Below, piece by piece: positions 8,595 through 17,651 of a DNA stretch of 64,000 bases. The DNA is from Gammaproteobacteria bacterium Ga0077554 (GTDB lineage: Bacteria; Pseudomonadota; Gammaproteobacteria; Ga0077554; Ga007554): the NCBI GenBank assembly GCA_001464585.1, contig LNFF01000009.1:37820-101819 (forward strand), written 5' to 3'. The notes beneath the pieces are model-generated. The model made no database searches. It was not told where the DNA came from and worked only from the letters and a program-made list of their open reading frames with translations. Position 1 is the stretch's first letter. Each line of letters starts with the position of its first letter. The position numbers and the translations under genes are program-made.

Positions 8595-9281
8595 ATGGCG
8601 AATAATATTGATGCAAGCATCCTGGCTAAATTGGGCATCTCGAATGCAGGCACTACTCAGACGACAGAGTCTTCAAAAGATAAATTAGGTCAGAAAGATT
8701 TTTTGAAGTTGATGGTGGCGCAGCTTAAAAACCAGGATCCGCTGAAGCCGATGGAGAATGGGGATTTCCTCGGTCAGATGGCGCAATTTAGCTCGGTGAC
8801 CGGGCTTCAGGATTTGCAGGCATCGTTCAATCAATTGGCGGGGGTTATGCAATCCAATCAGGCATTGCAAGCCTCGGCATTGGTCGGGCGATCTGCGCTG
8901 GTGCCGGGCAACGCTGCGGTGTTGGCGTCTAGTGGTCAAACGGTGTCGGGTGCCGTTGACTTACCTGCCAGCACATCCGATGTGGCTCTGGCCGTTACGG
9001 ATCAATCCGGGACAGTAATCAGGTTAATGAGCATGGGGCCACAGGCCAGTGGATTGGCAAGTTTTCAATGGGATGGCAAGACAGATGCAGGTGAGTTGGC
9101 GCCGCCAGGCAGATACAAAATAGTGGCTAACGCGATGCTTGATGGAAAAGTACAGGCGGTTGATACCCTGGTGGCTGCGCGTGTTGAAAGCGTTACGTTA
9201 GGGCGGGGCGGCCAGGAGTCCACGCTTAATCTTGCTGGCCTGGGTTCTTTGGAAATGTCAAAAGTTCGTCAAATAATGTGA
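8595..9281 (+). CDS. flgD: Flagellar hook-capping scaffold FlgD
   Basis: 228 residues. Residues 30-70 contain the conserved KDFLKLMVAQLKNQDPLKPM block of FlgD, and the second half has the FLG_D Ig-like/TUDOR fold signs (GQTVSGAVDLPAS, FQWDGKTDAGE, PGRYKI). FlgD caps the growing hook and is discarded when the hook is complete. Start ATG 8595 has GGAGAAAG upstream. It sits between flgC and the hook gene flgE in standard order. Confidence 0.95.
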   Translation: MANNIDASILAKLGISNAGTTQTTESSKDKLGQKDFLKLMVAQLKNQDPLKPMENGDFLGQMAQFSSVTGLQDLQASFNQLAGVMQSNQALQASALVGRSALVPGNAAVLASSGQTVSGAVDLPASTSDVALAVTDQSGTVIRLMSMGPQASGLASFQWDGKTDAGELAPPGRYKIVANAMLDGKVQAVDTLVAARVESVTLGRGGQESTLNLAGLGSLEMSKVRQIM

Positions 9282-9308
9282 TTTTAATTTTTCAAGAGGA
9301 GCATAACC

Positions 9309-10586
9309 ATGCCGTTCCGTATAGCTTTAAGTGGCATTAACGCAGCCGCAGCAGAATTGAAGACGATTTCGAATAATATTGCGAATGCCGCCACCACCGG
9401 ATTTAAAAAATCACGCGTCGAATTTGGCGATGTATATGCGACCAGTAATCTGGGTATCTCGCAGAATGCAATTGGTAGCGGTGTGCGCGTGACGTCGGTA
9501 GCACAACAGTTCAGCCAGGGTAACATTGGTTTTACCAATAACAATCTTGATCTGGCGGTGAATGGTCAGGGCTTCTTTATATTAAATGATGGTGGCATTC
9601 CCGCGTATACCCGTGCCGGGGCTTTTCAGGTAGACAGGGATGGCTTTATTGTTAATAGCGAGAACCAGCGGCTCACCGCTTACCTCGCCGATCTGGCGGG
9701 TAACATCACCGGTTCACGCGGTGATTTACAGCTCAGCACGGCAGATATTGCACCGCAGGCGACGACGGCTGTTAATATTTCAGCTAATTTGAATGCCAAC
9801 GCCACGCCTTCTGCGCCTTATCCAGCGCTGCCGATATTCGATAGAACCGACCCTACCAGTTATAACAATTCAACCGCATTAACAGTCTTTGATTCCTTAG
9901 GAAATCCGGTGTTGGGCACCATGTATTACCGCAAGAACACGAATTCCAATGAATGGGAAACTCATCTGTGGCTTACCAATAATGCCGGTGCGCCGGTTGA
10001 AGTTATACCCACGGGTAATGTGGCAGGGCAACCGGCACGGTTGAATTTTTCCAATGCTGGCGTTATCACCTCTGTAACACCTTCGGTAGGCGGCACGTTG
10101 AATGTTGATTACGGCACGGTTAATCCGTTGACCGGCGCGGCGAATTTATCATTTGATGTTGATTATGCCACGGTCTCGCAATTCGGTAGCCCGTTCAGTG
10201 TGAATGCATTGACGCAGGATGGTTATGCCACAGGTCGCCTCAGCGGTATAGACATCAGTGATACTGGTATTGTGCAGTCACGCTACACCAATGGTCAGTC
10301 ACGTGCGTTGGGTCAGGTGGCGCTGGCAAACTTCAGTAATACACAAGGCTTGCGGCAATTGGGCGCGACAGCATGGGCAGAAACTTTTGACTCAGGTGCG
10401 GCGTTGGTAGGGCAGCCAGGCACGGGAAGTTTAGGGTTGGTGCAGTCGGGCGCATTGGAAGGATCGAATGTTGATTTGACCGAACAGTTAGTACAGATGA
10501 TTACGGCGCAACGTAACTTTCAGGCGAATGCGCAGGTAATTACCACTGCCGATGCCGTGACACAAACTATCATTAATATTCGTTAA
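9309..10586 (+). CDS. flgE: Flagellar hook protein FlgE
   Basis: 425 residues, usual for a hook protein. N-terminus: FRIALSGINAAAAELKTISN then NIANAATTGFKKSR (rod/hook signature). C-terminus: LEGSNVDLTEQLVQMITAQR then NFQANAQVITTADAV, the conserved terminal helix. The central region carries the FlgE D2 features (STALTVFDSLGNPV near 195). It polymerises into the universal joint. AAGAGGAG precedes the ATG. A mobile-element-like insertion separates it from flgF, so transcription of the distal genes may need read-through or a new promoter. Confidence 0.96.
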   Translation: MPFRIALSGINAAAAELKTISNNIANAATTGFKKSRVEFGDVYATSNLGISQNAIGSGVRVTSVAQQFSQGNIGFTNNNLDLAVNGQGFFILNDGGIPAYTRAGAFQVDRDGFIVNSENQRLTAYLADLAGNITGSRGDLQLSTADIAPQATTAVNISANLNANATPSAPYPALPIFDRTDPTSYNNSTALTVFDSLGNPVLGTMYYRKNTNSNEWETHLWLTNNAGAPVEVIPTGNVAGQPARLNFSNAGVITSVTPSVGGTLNVDYGTVNPLTGAANLSFDVDYATVSQFGSPFSVNALTQDGYATGRLSGIDISDTGIVQSRYTNGQSRALGQVALANFSNTQGLRQLGATAWAETFDSGAALVGQPGTGSLGLVQSGALEGSNVDLTEQLVQMITAQRNFQANAQVITTADAVTQTIINIR

Positions 10587-10591
10587 GCATT

Positions 10592-10771
10592 ATCCTAAAA
10601 ACGGCGATTGGAACCTACTGCGAATGGCTAATATACCGAATCTGCACGAGAAACTCACGAAATCTGTCCTCACCGTAGCGGTGCTACGGCTGCGGAATAT
10701 TTTCGTGACTTTATCGCACATCTTCAGCATCTTAGCCCTTCTCGCTACGGTTCAACCGCCGTTTTTAGGAT
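10592..10771. mobile_element. MITE-like element with 15-bp terminal inverted repeats and CATT target duplication
   Basis: ATCCTAAAAACGGCG (10592-10606) and its exact reverse complement (10757-10771) end a 180-bp non-coding stretch; a weaker complementarity continues inwards (TTGGAACC versus GGTTCAA). The direct repeat CATT lies on both sides (10588-10591 and 10772-10775). No coding frame is inside. It interrupts the flgE-flgF spacer of an otherwise tight operon. I see no transposase for it in this window. Confidence 0.7.
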
Positions 10772-10793
10772 CATTGATGTAATGGAGTGACGT

Positions 10794-11531
10794 ATGGATC
10801 GCATGTTGTATGTGGCAATGTCGGGTGCGAAGCAGATCATGCTGGCGCAGGCCGTCAACAATAATAATCTGGCGAATGTCAGCACGGCCGGATTCCGCGC
10901 TGATCTCGACGCATTTCGTAGTATGCCCGTGTTTGGCCCAGGATATCCCAGCCGTGTTTATACCATGACGGAACGCCCTGGCACCGATATGTCAGCCGGG
11001 GCGCTCACGACCACGGGACGTGAACTCGATGTAGCAGTGAACGGTCAGGGATGGATTGCCGTGCAAGCACCGGATGGCAGTGAAGCCTATACGCGTGCGG
11101 GTGATTTACGCGTTTCGGTAAATGGTCAACTGGAAACGGGTGCAGGGCATCCGGTCATGGGCAATGGTGGTCCGATTGCCGTGCCACCTTTTGATAAAAT
11201 TGAAATTGGTTCAGACGGTACGATTTCAATTTTACCGATCGGTCAGGCACCCAGTGCCTTGGCAGTGGTGGATAGAATCAAGCTGGTTAATCCCTTGCAG
11301 CGTGATATGGAAAAAGGCGTGGACGGCTTAATGCGTGTTAAGGGTTCAGATGCGGCGCCAGACGCTACGGTGAGTCTGGCAGGCGGCGTGCTGGAATCCA
11401 GTAATGTTAATGCGGTTGAGGCGATGGTAAAAATGATTGAACTGAGCCGACATTATGAAACGCAGATCAAGATGATGCGGGTTGCGCAGGAAAATGATGT
11501 GGCGGCCACGCAAATGATGAGAATGAGTTAG
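10794..11531 (+). CDS. flgF: Flagellar proximal rod protein FlgF
   Basis: 245 residues. MDRMLYVAMSGAKQIMLAQA and NNNLANVSTAGFRADL form the FlgF N-terminus; GRELDVAVNGQGWIAVQAPD and the C-terminal SSNVNAVEAMVKMIELSRHY are the shared FlgE/F/G signatures. FlgF links proximal to distal rod. TGGAGTG precedes the ATG at 10794. The gene directly follows the inverted-repeat element, whose right end lies 23 bp upstream of the start. Confidence 0.95.
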   Translation: MDRMLYVAMSGAKQIMLAQAVNNNNLANVSTAGFRADLDAFRSMPVFGPGYPSRVYTMTERPGTDMSAGALTTTGRELDVAVNGQGWIAVQAPDGSEAYTRAGDLRVSVNGQLETGAGHPVMGNGGPIAVPPFDKIEIGSDGTISILPIGQAPSALAVVDRIKLVNPLQRDMEKGVDGLMRVKGSDAAPDATVSLAGGVLESSNVNAVEAMVKMIELSRHYETQIKMMRVAQENDVAATQMMRMS

Positions 11532-11566
11532 TTAATTAATTAGTTTTAAGGCAGAGGAATACTAAT

Positions 11567-12352
11567 ATGAACCCCGCATTATGGATTGCTAAAACTGGAC
11601 TGGATGCACAGCAGACACGCATGGCCGTGATTTCAAACAATCTGGCCAACGTGAATACCACAGGATTCAAGCAGGGCAGGGCGGTGTTTGAAGATTTATT
11701 TTATCAAAACATTCGCCAGGTGGGTTCGCAAACATCGCAGGATACCGTTCATCCTTCCGGCTTAATGCTCGGCACCGGTGTGCGCACGGTAGCGACGGAA
11801 AAATTATTTACCCAGGGGAATGTGGTGCAAACCGGTAACACGCTGGATGTCGCCATTCAGGGGCGCGGATTTTTTCAGGTGCTGCTGCCCGACGGTAGTT
11901 TGGCTTATAGCCGTGATGGCTCATTCCAAGTCAACTCCCAGGGGCAAGTGGTGACGGCCAATGGCTATGTGGTACAGCCCGCCATCAGCATCCCTGACAG
12001 CGCGCAAAGCATCAGTATCGGCAGCGATGGCACGGTGGGCGTGCGCCTGCCCGGCTCTTCTGCGCCAACGCAGGTAGGCGCATTGCAATTGGCAGATTTT
12101 GTCAATCCGGTGGGTTTGCAGGCCATGGGGCAGAATCTCTATCTGGAATCGGCGGCAAGCGGTTCTCCGCAGGCGGGTAATCCCGGCACATCGGGTTTGG
12201 GAACCCTGGCGCAGGGTTCCGTGGAAAGTTCCAACGTCAATATTGTCGCCGAGCTGGTGGGCATGATTGAAGCGCAGCGTGCATATGAAATGAATTCAAA
12301 GGCGATTGCGGCGGCTGACCAAATGCTGCAATACGTGACCAATAATCTGTAG
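11567..12352 (+). CDS. flgG: Flagellar distal rod protein FlgG
   Basis: 261 residues, almost invariant length for Flg[41 protein letters not shown] and [10 protein letters not shown] are canonical, as are [20 protein letters not shown] and the C-terminal [20 protein letters not shown]. FlgG forms the distal rod that crosses the periplasm. AGAGGAA precedes the ATG. It lies 35 bp after flgF. Confidence 0.97.
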   Translation: MNPALWIAKTGLDAQQTRMAVISNNLANVNTTGFKQGRAVFEDLFYQNIRQVGSQTSQDTVHPSGLMLGTGVRTVATEKLFTQGNVVQTGNTLDVAIQGRGFFQVLLPDGSLAYSRDGSFQVNSQGQVVTANGYVVQPAISIPDSAQSISIGSDGTVGVRLPGSSAPTQVGALQLADFVNPVGLQAMGQNLYLESAASGSPQAGNPGTSGLGTLAQGSVESSNVNIVAELVGMIEAQRAYEMNSKAIAAADQMLQYVTNNL

Positions 12353-12421
12353 CAGGATTTTGGCATATATCTTGCATTTTTTATGCAGACAACGGTTTCT
12401 GGTGCGTCGAGGAACAAATGA

Positions 12422-13147
12422 ATGGTAGTCATCAATACACATCGGGCCATTAAAAAAATAGTGGTAGTGAGTGGGCTGATAATATTATCCGGCTGCGCAG
12501 CCACGCCAATGAAAAGCGATCCGGCCTTTGCGCCCGCTCGCCCCGTGGCACCTGCGCCTTCCATGAAAAGCCACGGTGCAATTTATCAAGCAGGGTATGG
12601 CATATCCCTGTTTGAAGACCTTAAAGCACGCCGGGTCGGCGACATTCTGACGGTGGTGCTGGTGGAAAAGACTGATGCCAGCAAAAAGGCTGGCACTACA
12701 TCCAAGAAAAAAACTGACGTAGATATTGCCGCCCCGGTGATTCTTGGTTCCCCCTTGCAGTTTAATGCATCAGGTTTACTTCCACTCGCAAGTAATGTTG
12801 GCAATAACTTAAGTGTGGGCTTGAATTCAAACCAGAATTTTTCCGGCGAGGGCGACAGTAATCAAAGCAACAGCCTGAATGGCCGTATTACCGTCACAGT
12901 TGCTGAAGTATTGCCGAATGGCAATATGCTGATACGCGGTGAAAAAATGCTGGCGATTAATCAAGGCAATGAATATGTGCGATTCTCGGGAATTGTTCGT
13001 CCCCTGGATATTCAGCGCGACAATACCGTGTTATCTACGTTGGTTGCAGACACGAAAATAAGTTATGCCGGAGAAGGCGCAGTTGCCGATGCAAACACCT
13101 CGGGCTGGCTGGCGCGCTTCTTTAATAGCTCATGGTGGCCTTTCTAA
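12422..13147 (+). CDS. flgH: Flagellar L-ring lipoprotein FlgH
   Basis: 241 residues with an N-terminal lipoprotein signal: positively charged start, hydrophobic stretch VVSGLIILSGCAA with lipobox LSGC (Cys about residue 26). The mature part has IYQAGYGISLFEDLKARRVG then DILTVVLVEKTDA, the FlgH hallmark, and ends with NTSGWLARFF near the C-terminus. It forms the bushing in the outer membrane around the distal rod. The ATG at 12422 is preceded by GAGGAACAA; an ATG 4 bp upstream is in another frame. Confidence 0.95.
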   Translation: MVVINTHRAIKKIVVVSGLIILSGCAATPMKSDPAFAPARPVAPAPSMKSHGAIYQAGYGISLFEDLKARRVGDILTVVLVEKTDASKKAGTTSKKKTDVDIAAPVILGSPLQFNASGLLPLASNVGNNLSVGLNSNQNFSGEGDSNQSNSLNGRITVTVAEVLPNGNMLIRGEKMLAINQGNEYVRFSGIVRPLDIQRDNTVLSTLVADTKISYAGEGAVADANTSGWLARFFNSSWWPF

Positions 13148-13154
13148 CAGGATA

Positions 13155-13243
13155 TGTCATTTCGACCAACGGGAGAAATCCGGAAAGATCACTCACCTTC
13201 ATTCGAGACGAGACAAGGATTTCTCGCTACGCTCGAAATGACA
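13155..13243. repeat. Palindromic dispersed repeat (TGTCATTTCGACC/GAAATGACA family)
   Basis: Left arm TGTCATTTCGACCAACGG followed by GAGAAATC, inner TCACCTTCATTCGAGACGAG, right arm AAGGATTTCTCGCTACGC then TCGAAATGACA. It lies between flgH and flgI and would form a long hairpin in the mRNA. Confidence 0.85.
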
Positions 13244-13292
13244 ATTAAACCAGTGATGATAAGCGGTATGTTTAGTATAACGAGATCATGAA

Positions 13293-14405
13293 ATGCCAAT
13301 GCGATCCATAAAATTTTTTATACCAATTTTTAGTCTGGTGCTATTAACGACGCCAGTACATGCTGAGCGCATCAAAGATGTCGCCTCGGTCGATGGCGTG
13401 AGAATAAATCAACTGGTGGGTTACGGTCTGGTAGTGGGGCTGGATGGCAGTGGCGACCAGACTACCCAGGCACCGTTCACGGTACAAAGCATGAAGAGCA
13501 TGCTTGCCCAATTCGGCATAGTCTTGCCGCCCAACGTAAATCCCCAGTTGAAAAATGTCGCCGCCGTGGCTATTCATGCTGAATTGCCCGCGTTTGCCAA
13601 ACCGGGTCAGACCATAGACATCACCGTTTCATCGCTCGGCAATGCCAAGAGCCTGCGTGGTGGCAGTTTGCTCATGACGCCGCTCAAGGGCGCGGATGGT
13701 GAAGTGTATGCCATTGCCCAGGGTAATCTCGCCGTAGGTGGTTTGGGTGTGTCGGGCAGTGACGGCTCAAAAATAACCGTAAATATTCCCAGTGTAGGAC
13801 GCATTCCCAATGGCGCAACCATCGAACGTGCGTCGCCCACCTCATTTGGTGAGATGGATGCGTTAGTCTTCAATCTGCATACCTCGGATTTCACTACCGC
13901 CAAACGTTTGGCGGATACCATTAATGCCACGATAGGTGCAGGCACAGCGCAAGCGCTGGATGCGGCGTCCATCAGAGTCAGCGCACCGCAGGATCAATCG
14001 CAACGCGTCGCATTTATTTCAGTGCTGGAAAATCTTACCTTGGAACCGGGCGAAGCCGCCGCAAAAGTAATTATTAATTCCCGCACTGGCACGGTAGTGA
14101 TTGGTCGGCATGTACGTGTCATGCCTGCGGCAGTATCTCATGGCAGTCTGGTAGTCACCATTTCTGAAAAAGCCCGTGTCAGCCAGCCACCAGCCTTGTC
14201 TGGAGGGAATACTGTCATCATACCGACCACGGACATTCAAGTCACAGAAGAAAATAACCGCATGTTTTTATTTGATTCGGGTGTGTCACTGGACGAAATT
14301 GTGCGCGCCGTAAATCAAGTAGGCGCCGCGCCCGGTGATCTGGTCGCGATTCTTCAGGCGTTGAAAGAATCTGGCGCGTTACGCGCCGAACTTATCGTGA
14401 TTTAA
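13293..14405 (+). CDS. flgI: Flagellar P-ring protein FlgI
   Basis: 370 residues. A cleavable signal peptide ([19 protein letters not shown]) is followed by the family start [20 protein letters not shown]. Conserved blocks [39 protein letters not shown] and the C-terminal [20 protein letters not shown] are all present. It forms the peptidoglycan-level bushing of the rod; FlgA, its usual chaperone, is not in the window. The gene follows flgH after a dispersed repeat. Confidence 0.96.
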   Translation: MPMRSIKFFIPIFSLVLLTTPVHAERIKDVASVDGVRINQLVGYGLVVGLDGSGDQTTQAPFTVQSMKSMLAQFGIVLPPNVNPQLKNVAAVAIHAELPAFAKPGQTIDITVSSLGNAKSLRGGSLLMTPLKGADGEVYAIAQGNLAVGGLGVSGSDGSKITVNIPSVGRIPNGATIERASPTSFGEMDALVFNLHTSDFTTAKRLADTINATIGAGTAQALDAASIRVSAPQDQSQRVAFISVLENLTLEPGEAAAKVIINSRTGTVVIGRHVRVMPAAVSHGSLVVTISEKARVSQPPALSGGNTVIIPTTDIQVTEENNRMFLFDSGVSLDEIVRAVNQVGAAPGDLVAILQALKESGALRAELIVI

Positions 14406-14423
14406 GAGGGTATCTAATCATTC

Positions 14424-14509
14424 GTCATTCCCGCGCAGGCGGGAATCCAGTGGTTAAGATAGCGCATTAAATCGGTAACATCGGGATTCCCGTCGGAGCG
14501 GGAGTGACG
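14424..14509. repeat. Dispersed repeat of the GTCATTCCCGCG...GGGAATCC type
   Basis: GTCATTCCCGCGCAGGCGGG followed by AATCC, about 45 bp, then GGATTCCCGTCGGAGCGGGA and GTGACG: inverted copies of one another. A sequence type widespread between proteobacterial genes. Lies between flgI and flgJ. Confidence 0.75.
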
Positions 14510-14539
14510 GTTGTTGAATTTTTATAGGTACACTTTAAG

Positions 14540-15478
14540 ATGATATCTAACCCCAGTATTTATACTGACCTGCAGAGCCTGACGCAGTTGCGCGCCCAGG
14601 CACAGCAAAATTCGCCCGAGGCGTTACGGGCAGTAGCCAAACAGTTCGAGGGCTTGCTCATGCAAATGATGCTGAAGAGCATGCGCGATGCGAGCATGGG
14701 TGATGGTTTAATGGATAGCGAACAGACGGACTTTTATCAAGGCATGTTTGACCAGCAATTATCCTTAACCCTTTCCCAAGGACGTGGGCTGGGCCTGGCA
14801 AATATGCTCATCAAGCAACTGGGTGGCGACCTTGCCGACACTAATAAAGATCGCCAGCCAGGCGTGACAAATTCCCCATTCCCTTTTCCGGCGACGCTGC
14901 CACTTTCAAATCCACCGATGGTCTCGCCACAGGTTTCTAACAATAGTAACGCTCAGCTGTTGTTTACATCGCCCGCAGAGTTTGTAAAGTCACTGTGGCC
15001 GCTTGCCCAACACACCGGAAAAGCATTGGGCGTGGCGCCGCAGGCTATTCTGGCCCAGGCAGCGCTTGAAACAGGTTGGGGGCAAGCGATCATGCAACGC
15101 CCTGATGGCCGCAGCACCCATAATCTTTTTGGTATCAAGGCAGATAGGCTTTGGCAGGGCGAGCGGGTTGTTATGCCCACACTGGAATATACTTATGGCA
15201 AAGCAGGAAAACGCAACGAGTTATTTCGCACTTATGATTCTTATGCCGCGAGCTTTGCTGATTATGCAAATTTTCTGCGTTCCAATCCGCGTTATAGCCA
15301 GGCACTTTTGTCGGGTGAGAATCCTGAGTTGTTTACGCAAGCCTTACATGATGCAGGCTATGCAACGGATCCTGATTATAATGTCAAAATAAATAATATC
15401 ATTAATAGCCCGGCAATGATTGCAAGACTGAAACAATTGCCACTACAGGGTCAAGTTGAGGTAGCGTATGGCGGGTGA
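14540..15478 (+). CDS. flgJ: Rod-cap protein and peptidoglycan hydrolase FlgJ
   Basis: 312 residues with the dual-domain layout. The N-terminal rod-binding domain has KQFEGLLMQMMLKSMRDASM and GDGLMDSEQTDFYQGMFDQQ (residues about 34-75). A linker rich in Pro/Asn precedes the C-terminal GH73 glucosaminidase (about 145-300), with AQAALETGWGQ (catalytic-type Glu), NLFGIKAD and YDSYAASFADYANFL. It clears the wall for rod passage. The stop TGA lies inside the start of flgK (11-bp overlap). Confidence 0.96.
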   Translation: MISNPSIYTDLQSLTQLRAQAQQNSPEALRAVAKQFEGLLMQMMLKSMRDASMGDGLMDSEQTDFYQGMFDQQLSLTLSQGRGLGLANMLIKQLGGDLADTNKDRQPGVTNSPFPFPATLPLSNPPMVSPQVSNNSNAQLLFTSPAEFVKSLWPLAQHTGKALGVAPQAILAQAALETGWGQAIMQRPDGRSTHNLFGIKADRLWQGERVVMPTLEYTYGKAGKRNELFRTYDSYAASFADYANFLRSNPRYSQALLSGENPELFTQALHDAGYATDPDYNVKINNIINSPAMIARLKQLPLQGQVEVAYGG

Positions 15479-17636
15479 CATATTAGGCATAGGTATTTCA
15501 GGTTTGCTGGCGTATCAACGCTCGCTGGCCACGGCGGGTCATAACATTACCAATGCGAACACTGAAGGCTATAGCCGTCAGCGTGTAGAGCTGGGTACGC
15601 GCCCACCTGATTTTTCCGGGGGTGGATACAGTGGCACCGGTGTCAACGTAGAAAGTGTACGGCGCGTGTATGATAGTTTTCTGACATCGCAAGTACGCAA
15701 CAGCACAGCCTCTTTTAGCCAGAGTGATTACTTCCATACCCTGTCCAGCCGTATTGATAATCTTCTGGCAGACCCGCAAGCCGGATTAACCCCGGCGTTG
15801 CAGAGTTTTTTTAACAGCGTGCAGGGCGTTTCAAATGATCCTGGCTCGATCGCCGCTCGCCAGGTATTATTGAGTGAAGCATCCTCCCTGGTCGAGCGAT
15901 TTAAATCACTCGACACGCGATTTTCTGAACTGAACAGTTCGATAAATATAGACATTTCAAATACCGTCACAGAAATTAATAGCCTGGCGCAAGGTATTGC
16001 CAGTGCCAACCAGGACATTGCCCTTGCGACAGGTTCTGGCGCGGGAAATCTCCCAAATGATCTGCTGGATAAACGTGATGCGTTGATTGTAGAGTTGTCC
16101 AAGCGCATCTCTGTAACAACCGTGCCCCAGGACGATGGATCTGTAAATATTTTTATAGGTAACGGACAATCGATCGTCTCAGGTTTTCGTACCCAATCCT
16201 TGAGTGCAATACAAAATCAATTTGACCCAACACGTCTCGACGTGGGATATAAAATCGGAAATACTTCTGTCAATATTACCGACCAGTTAAGTGGTGGTAA
16301 ATTAGGTGGAGTTCTGGATTTCAGGAAAAATAATCTGGATGAGGCCAAAAAATTTCTGGGTCGTGTGGCGATAGGGCTGGCTGATACTTTTAATGATCAA
16401 CATAATCTTGGTCAGGATCTTAACGGTCAATTAGGTGGAGATTTTTTCAAGGTGCCTACCATCCAGGTGCAACCCAGAGTATTGAATAGCGGAACGGGAC
16501 TGGTCGCTGCATCATTGGTAAATCCCGGTGCCATCACCACCAGCGATTACCGGTTAACTTACAACGGTGCAAATGCCTATACTCTGCAAAGGCTTTCAGA
16601 TAATCAGACATTCGCCATTAATACGGGTGGTACATCGCCTTATACCACGGAAGAGTTTGATGGATTTTCAATAAGCATCACAGCAGGCGCCGCCGTTAAT
16701 GACAGCTTTCTCATCCAGCCCACCTATACAGCAGCAAAAAACATCGGCCTGACGATTACTGATGCAAAAGCGATTGCTGCGGCGGCGCCGATTCGCACCT
16801 CGGCAGCACTCGCAAACGCGGGGACAGGAATTATTAATTCAGGCGTGGTTAATTCGCCTGATAACCGTGTCAGCCTGCAGTTTACATCTGCGACAACCTA
16901 TAATGTTGTAGATGAAACTACCGGGGCATCATTAGCGCAAAATTTGAATTATGTGTCTGGCAGCAATATTTCATTTAATGGATGGACAATACAGATCAGC
17001 GGTGCTGCTGCGCTCGGGGATAAATTTTACGTTGATAAAACCGTTACCACTGCGGATGCAGCCAACAGCGGTGTGGGCACCGTCACGGCGGCTATAGTGA
17101 GCCCCCCTGATCCTGACGTAACTGACCCCGTCACCATTACGTTTAACAATCCACCCACAACATTTAATGTTGCAGGGGCTACCACTGGTAGTCCGATTGT
17201 CACAGTGCCCTATGTAAGCGGCCAGCCGATCAGTTTCAATGGCTGGACAGTGAAAGTGACCGGCACACCTGCCGCAGGTGATGTGTTCAGGGTGGGGGCA
17301 AATACCAATGGCGTTAGTGATAATCGCAACGCGCTGTTATTGACACAACTCCAAACCCAGCGCACATTGGATAATGGCACGGCTACATACCAGGACGCGT
17401 ATGGCCAGTTGGTGGCAAATGTCGGCACGCAAACCCATCAGGCAGAAATTACCCGCAACGCGCAAGAAGTGTTAAAAAACCAGGCGATTGAATCCCGTGA
17501 TTCGTTATCAGGCGTAAACCTTGATGAAGAAGCGGCCGATCTGGTGCGTTTGCAGCAGGCTTATCAGGCTGCCGCGCAAGTGATTGCCGTAAGCGATACT
17601 TTATTTCAGGCACTGCTTGGCGCAGTAAGAAGGTAA
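15468..17636 (+). CDS. flgK: Hook-filament junction protein FlgK (HAP1), with repeated outer modules
   Basis: 722 residues, longer than the typical 550-650. The N-terminus ISGLLAYQRSLATAGHNITN and ANTEGYSRQRVEL, and the C-terminus SGVNLDEEAADLVRLQQAYQ with AAAQVIAVSDTLFQALL are diagnostic. The extra length comes from a central region (about 330-615) with three related modules, each with an SFNGW or DGFSI strand followed by a G-D-x-F motif (for example ISFNGWTIQISGAAALGDKF and ISFNGWTVKVTGTPAAGDVF). These are surface-exposed insert domains in FlgK relatives. It overlaps flgJ by 11 bp, indicating coupling. Confidence 0.96.
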   Translation: MAGDILGIGISGLLAYQRSLATAGHNITNANTEGYSRQRVELGTRPPDFSGGGYSGTGVNVESVRRVYDSFLTSQVRNSTASFSQSDYFHTLSSRIDNLLADPQAGLTPALQSFFNSVQGVSNDPGSIAARQVLLSEASSLVERFKSLDTRFSELNSSINIDISNTVTEINSLAQGIASANQDIALATGSGAGNLPNDLLDKRDALIVELSKRISVTTVPQDDGSVNIFIGNGQSIVSGFRTQSLSAIQNQFDPTRLDVGYKIGNTSVNITDQLSGGKLGGVLDFRKNNLDEAKKFLGRVAIGLADTFNDQHNLGQDLNGQLGGDFFKVPTIQVQPRVLNSGTGLVAASLVNPGAITTSDYRLTYNGANAYTLQRLSDNQTFAINTGGTSPYTTEEFDGFSISITAGAAVNDSFLIQPTYTAAKNIGLTITDAKAIAAAAPIRTSAALANAGTGIINSGVVNSPDNRVSLQFTSATTYNVVDETTGASLAQNLNYVSGSNISFNGWTIQISGAAALGDKFYVDKTVTTADAANSGVGTVTAAIVSPPDPDVTDPVTITFNNPPTTFNVAGATTGSPIVTVPYVSGQPISFNGWTVKVTGTPAAGDVFRVGANTNGVSDNRNALLLTQLQTQRTLDNGTATYQDAYGQLVANVGTQTHQAEITRNAQEVLKNQAIESRDSLSGVNLDEEAADLVRLQQAYQAAAQVIAVSDTLFQALLGAVRR

Positions 17637-17651
17637 TTGAGGAGCGCCCAT

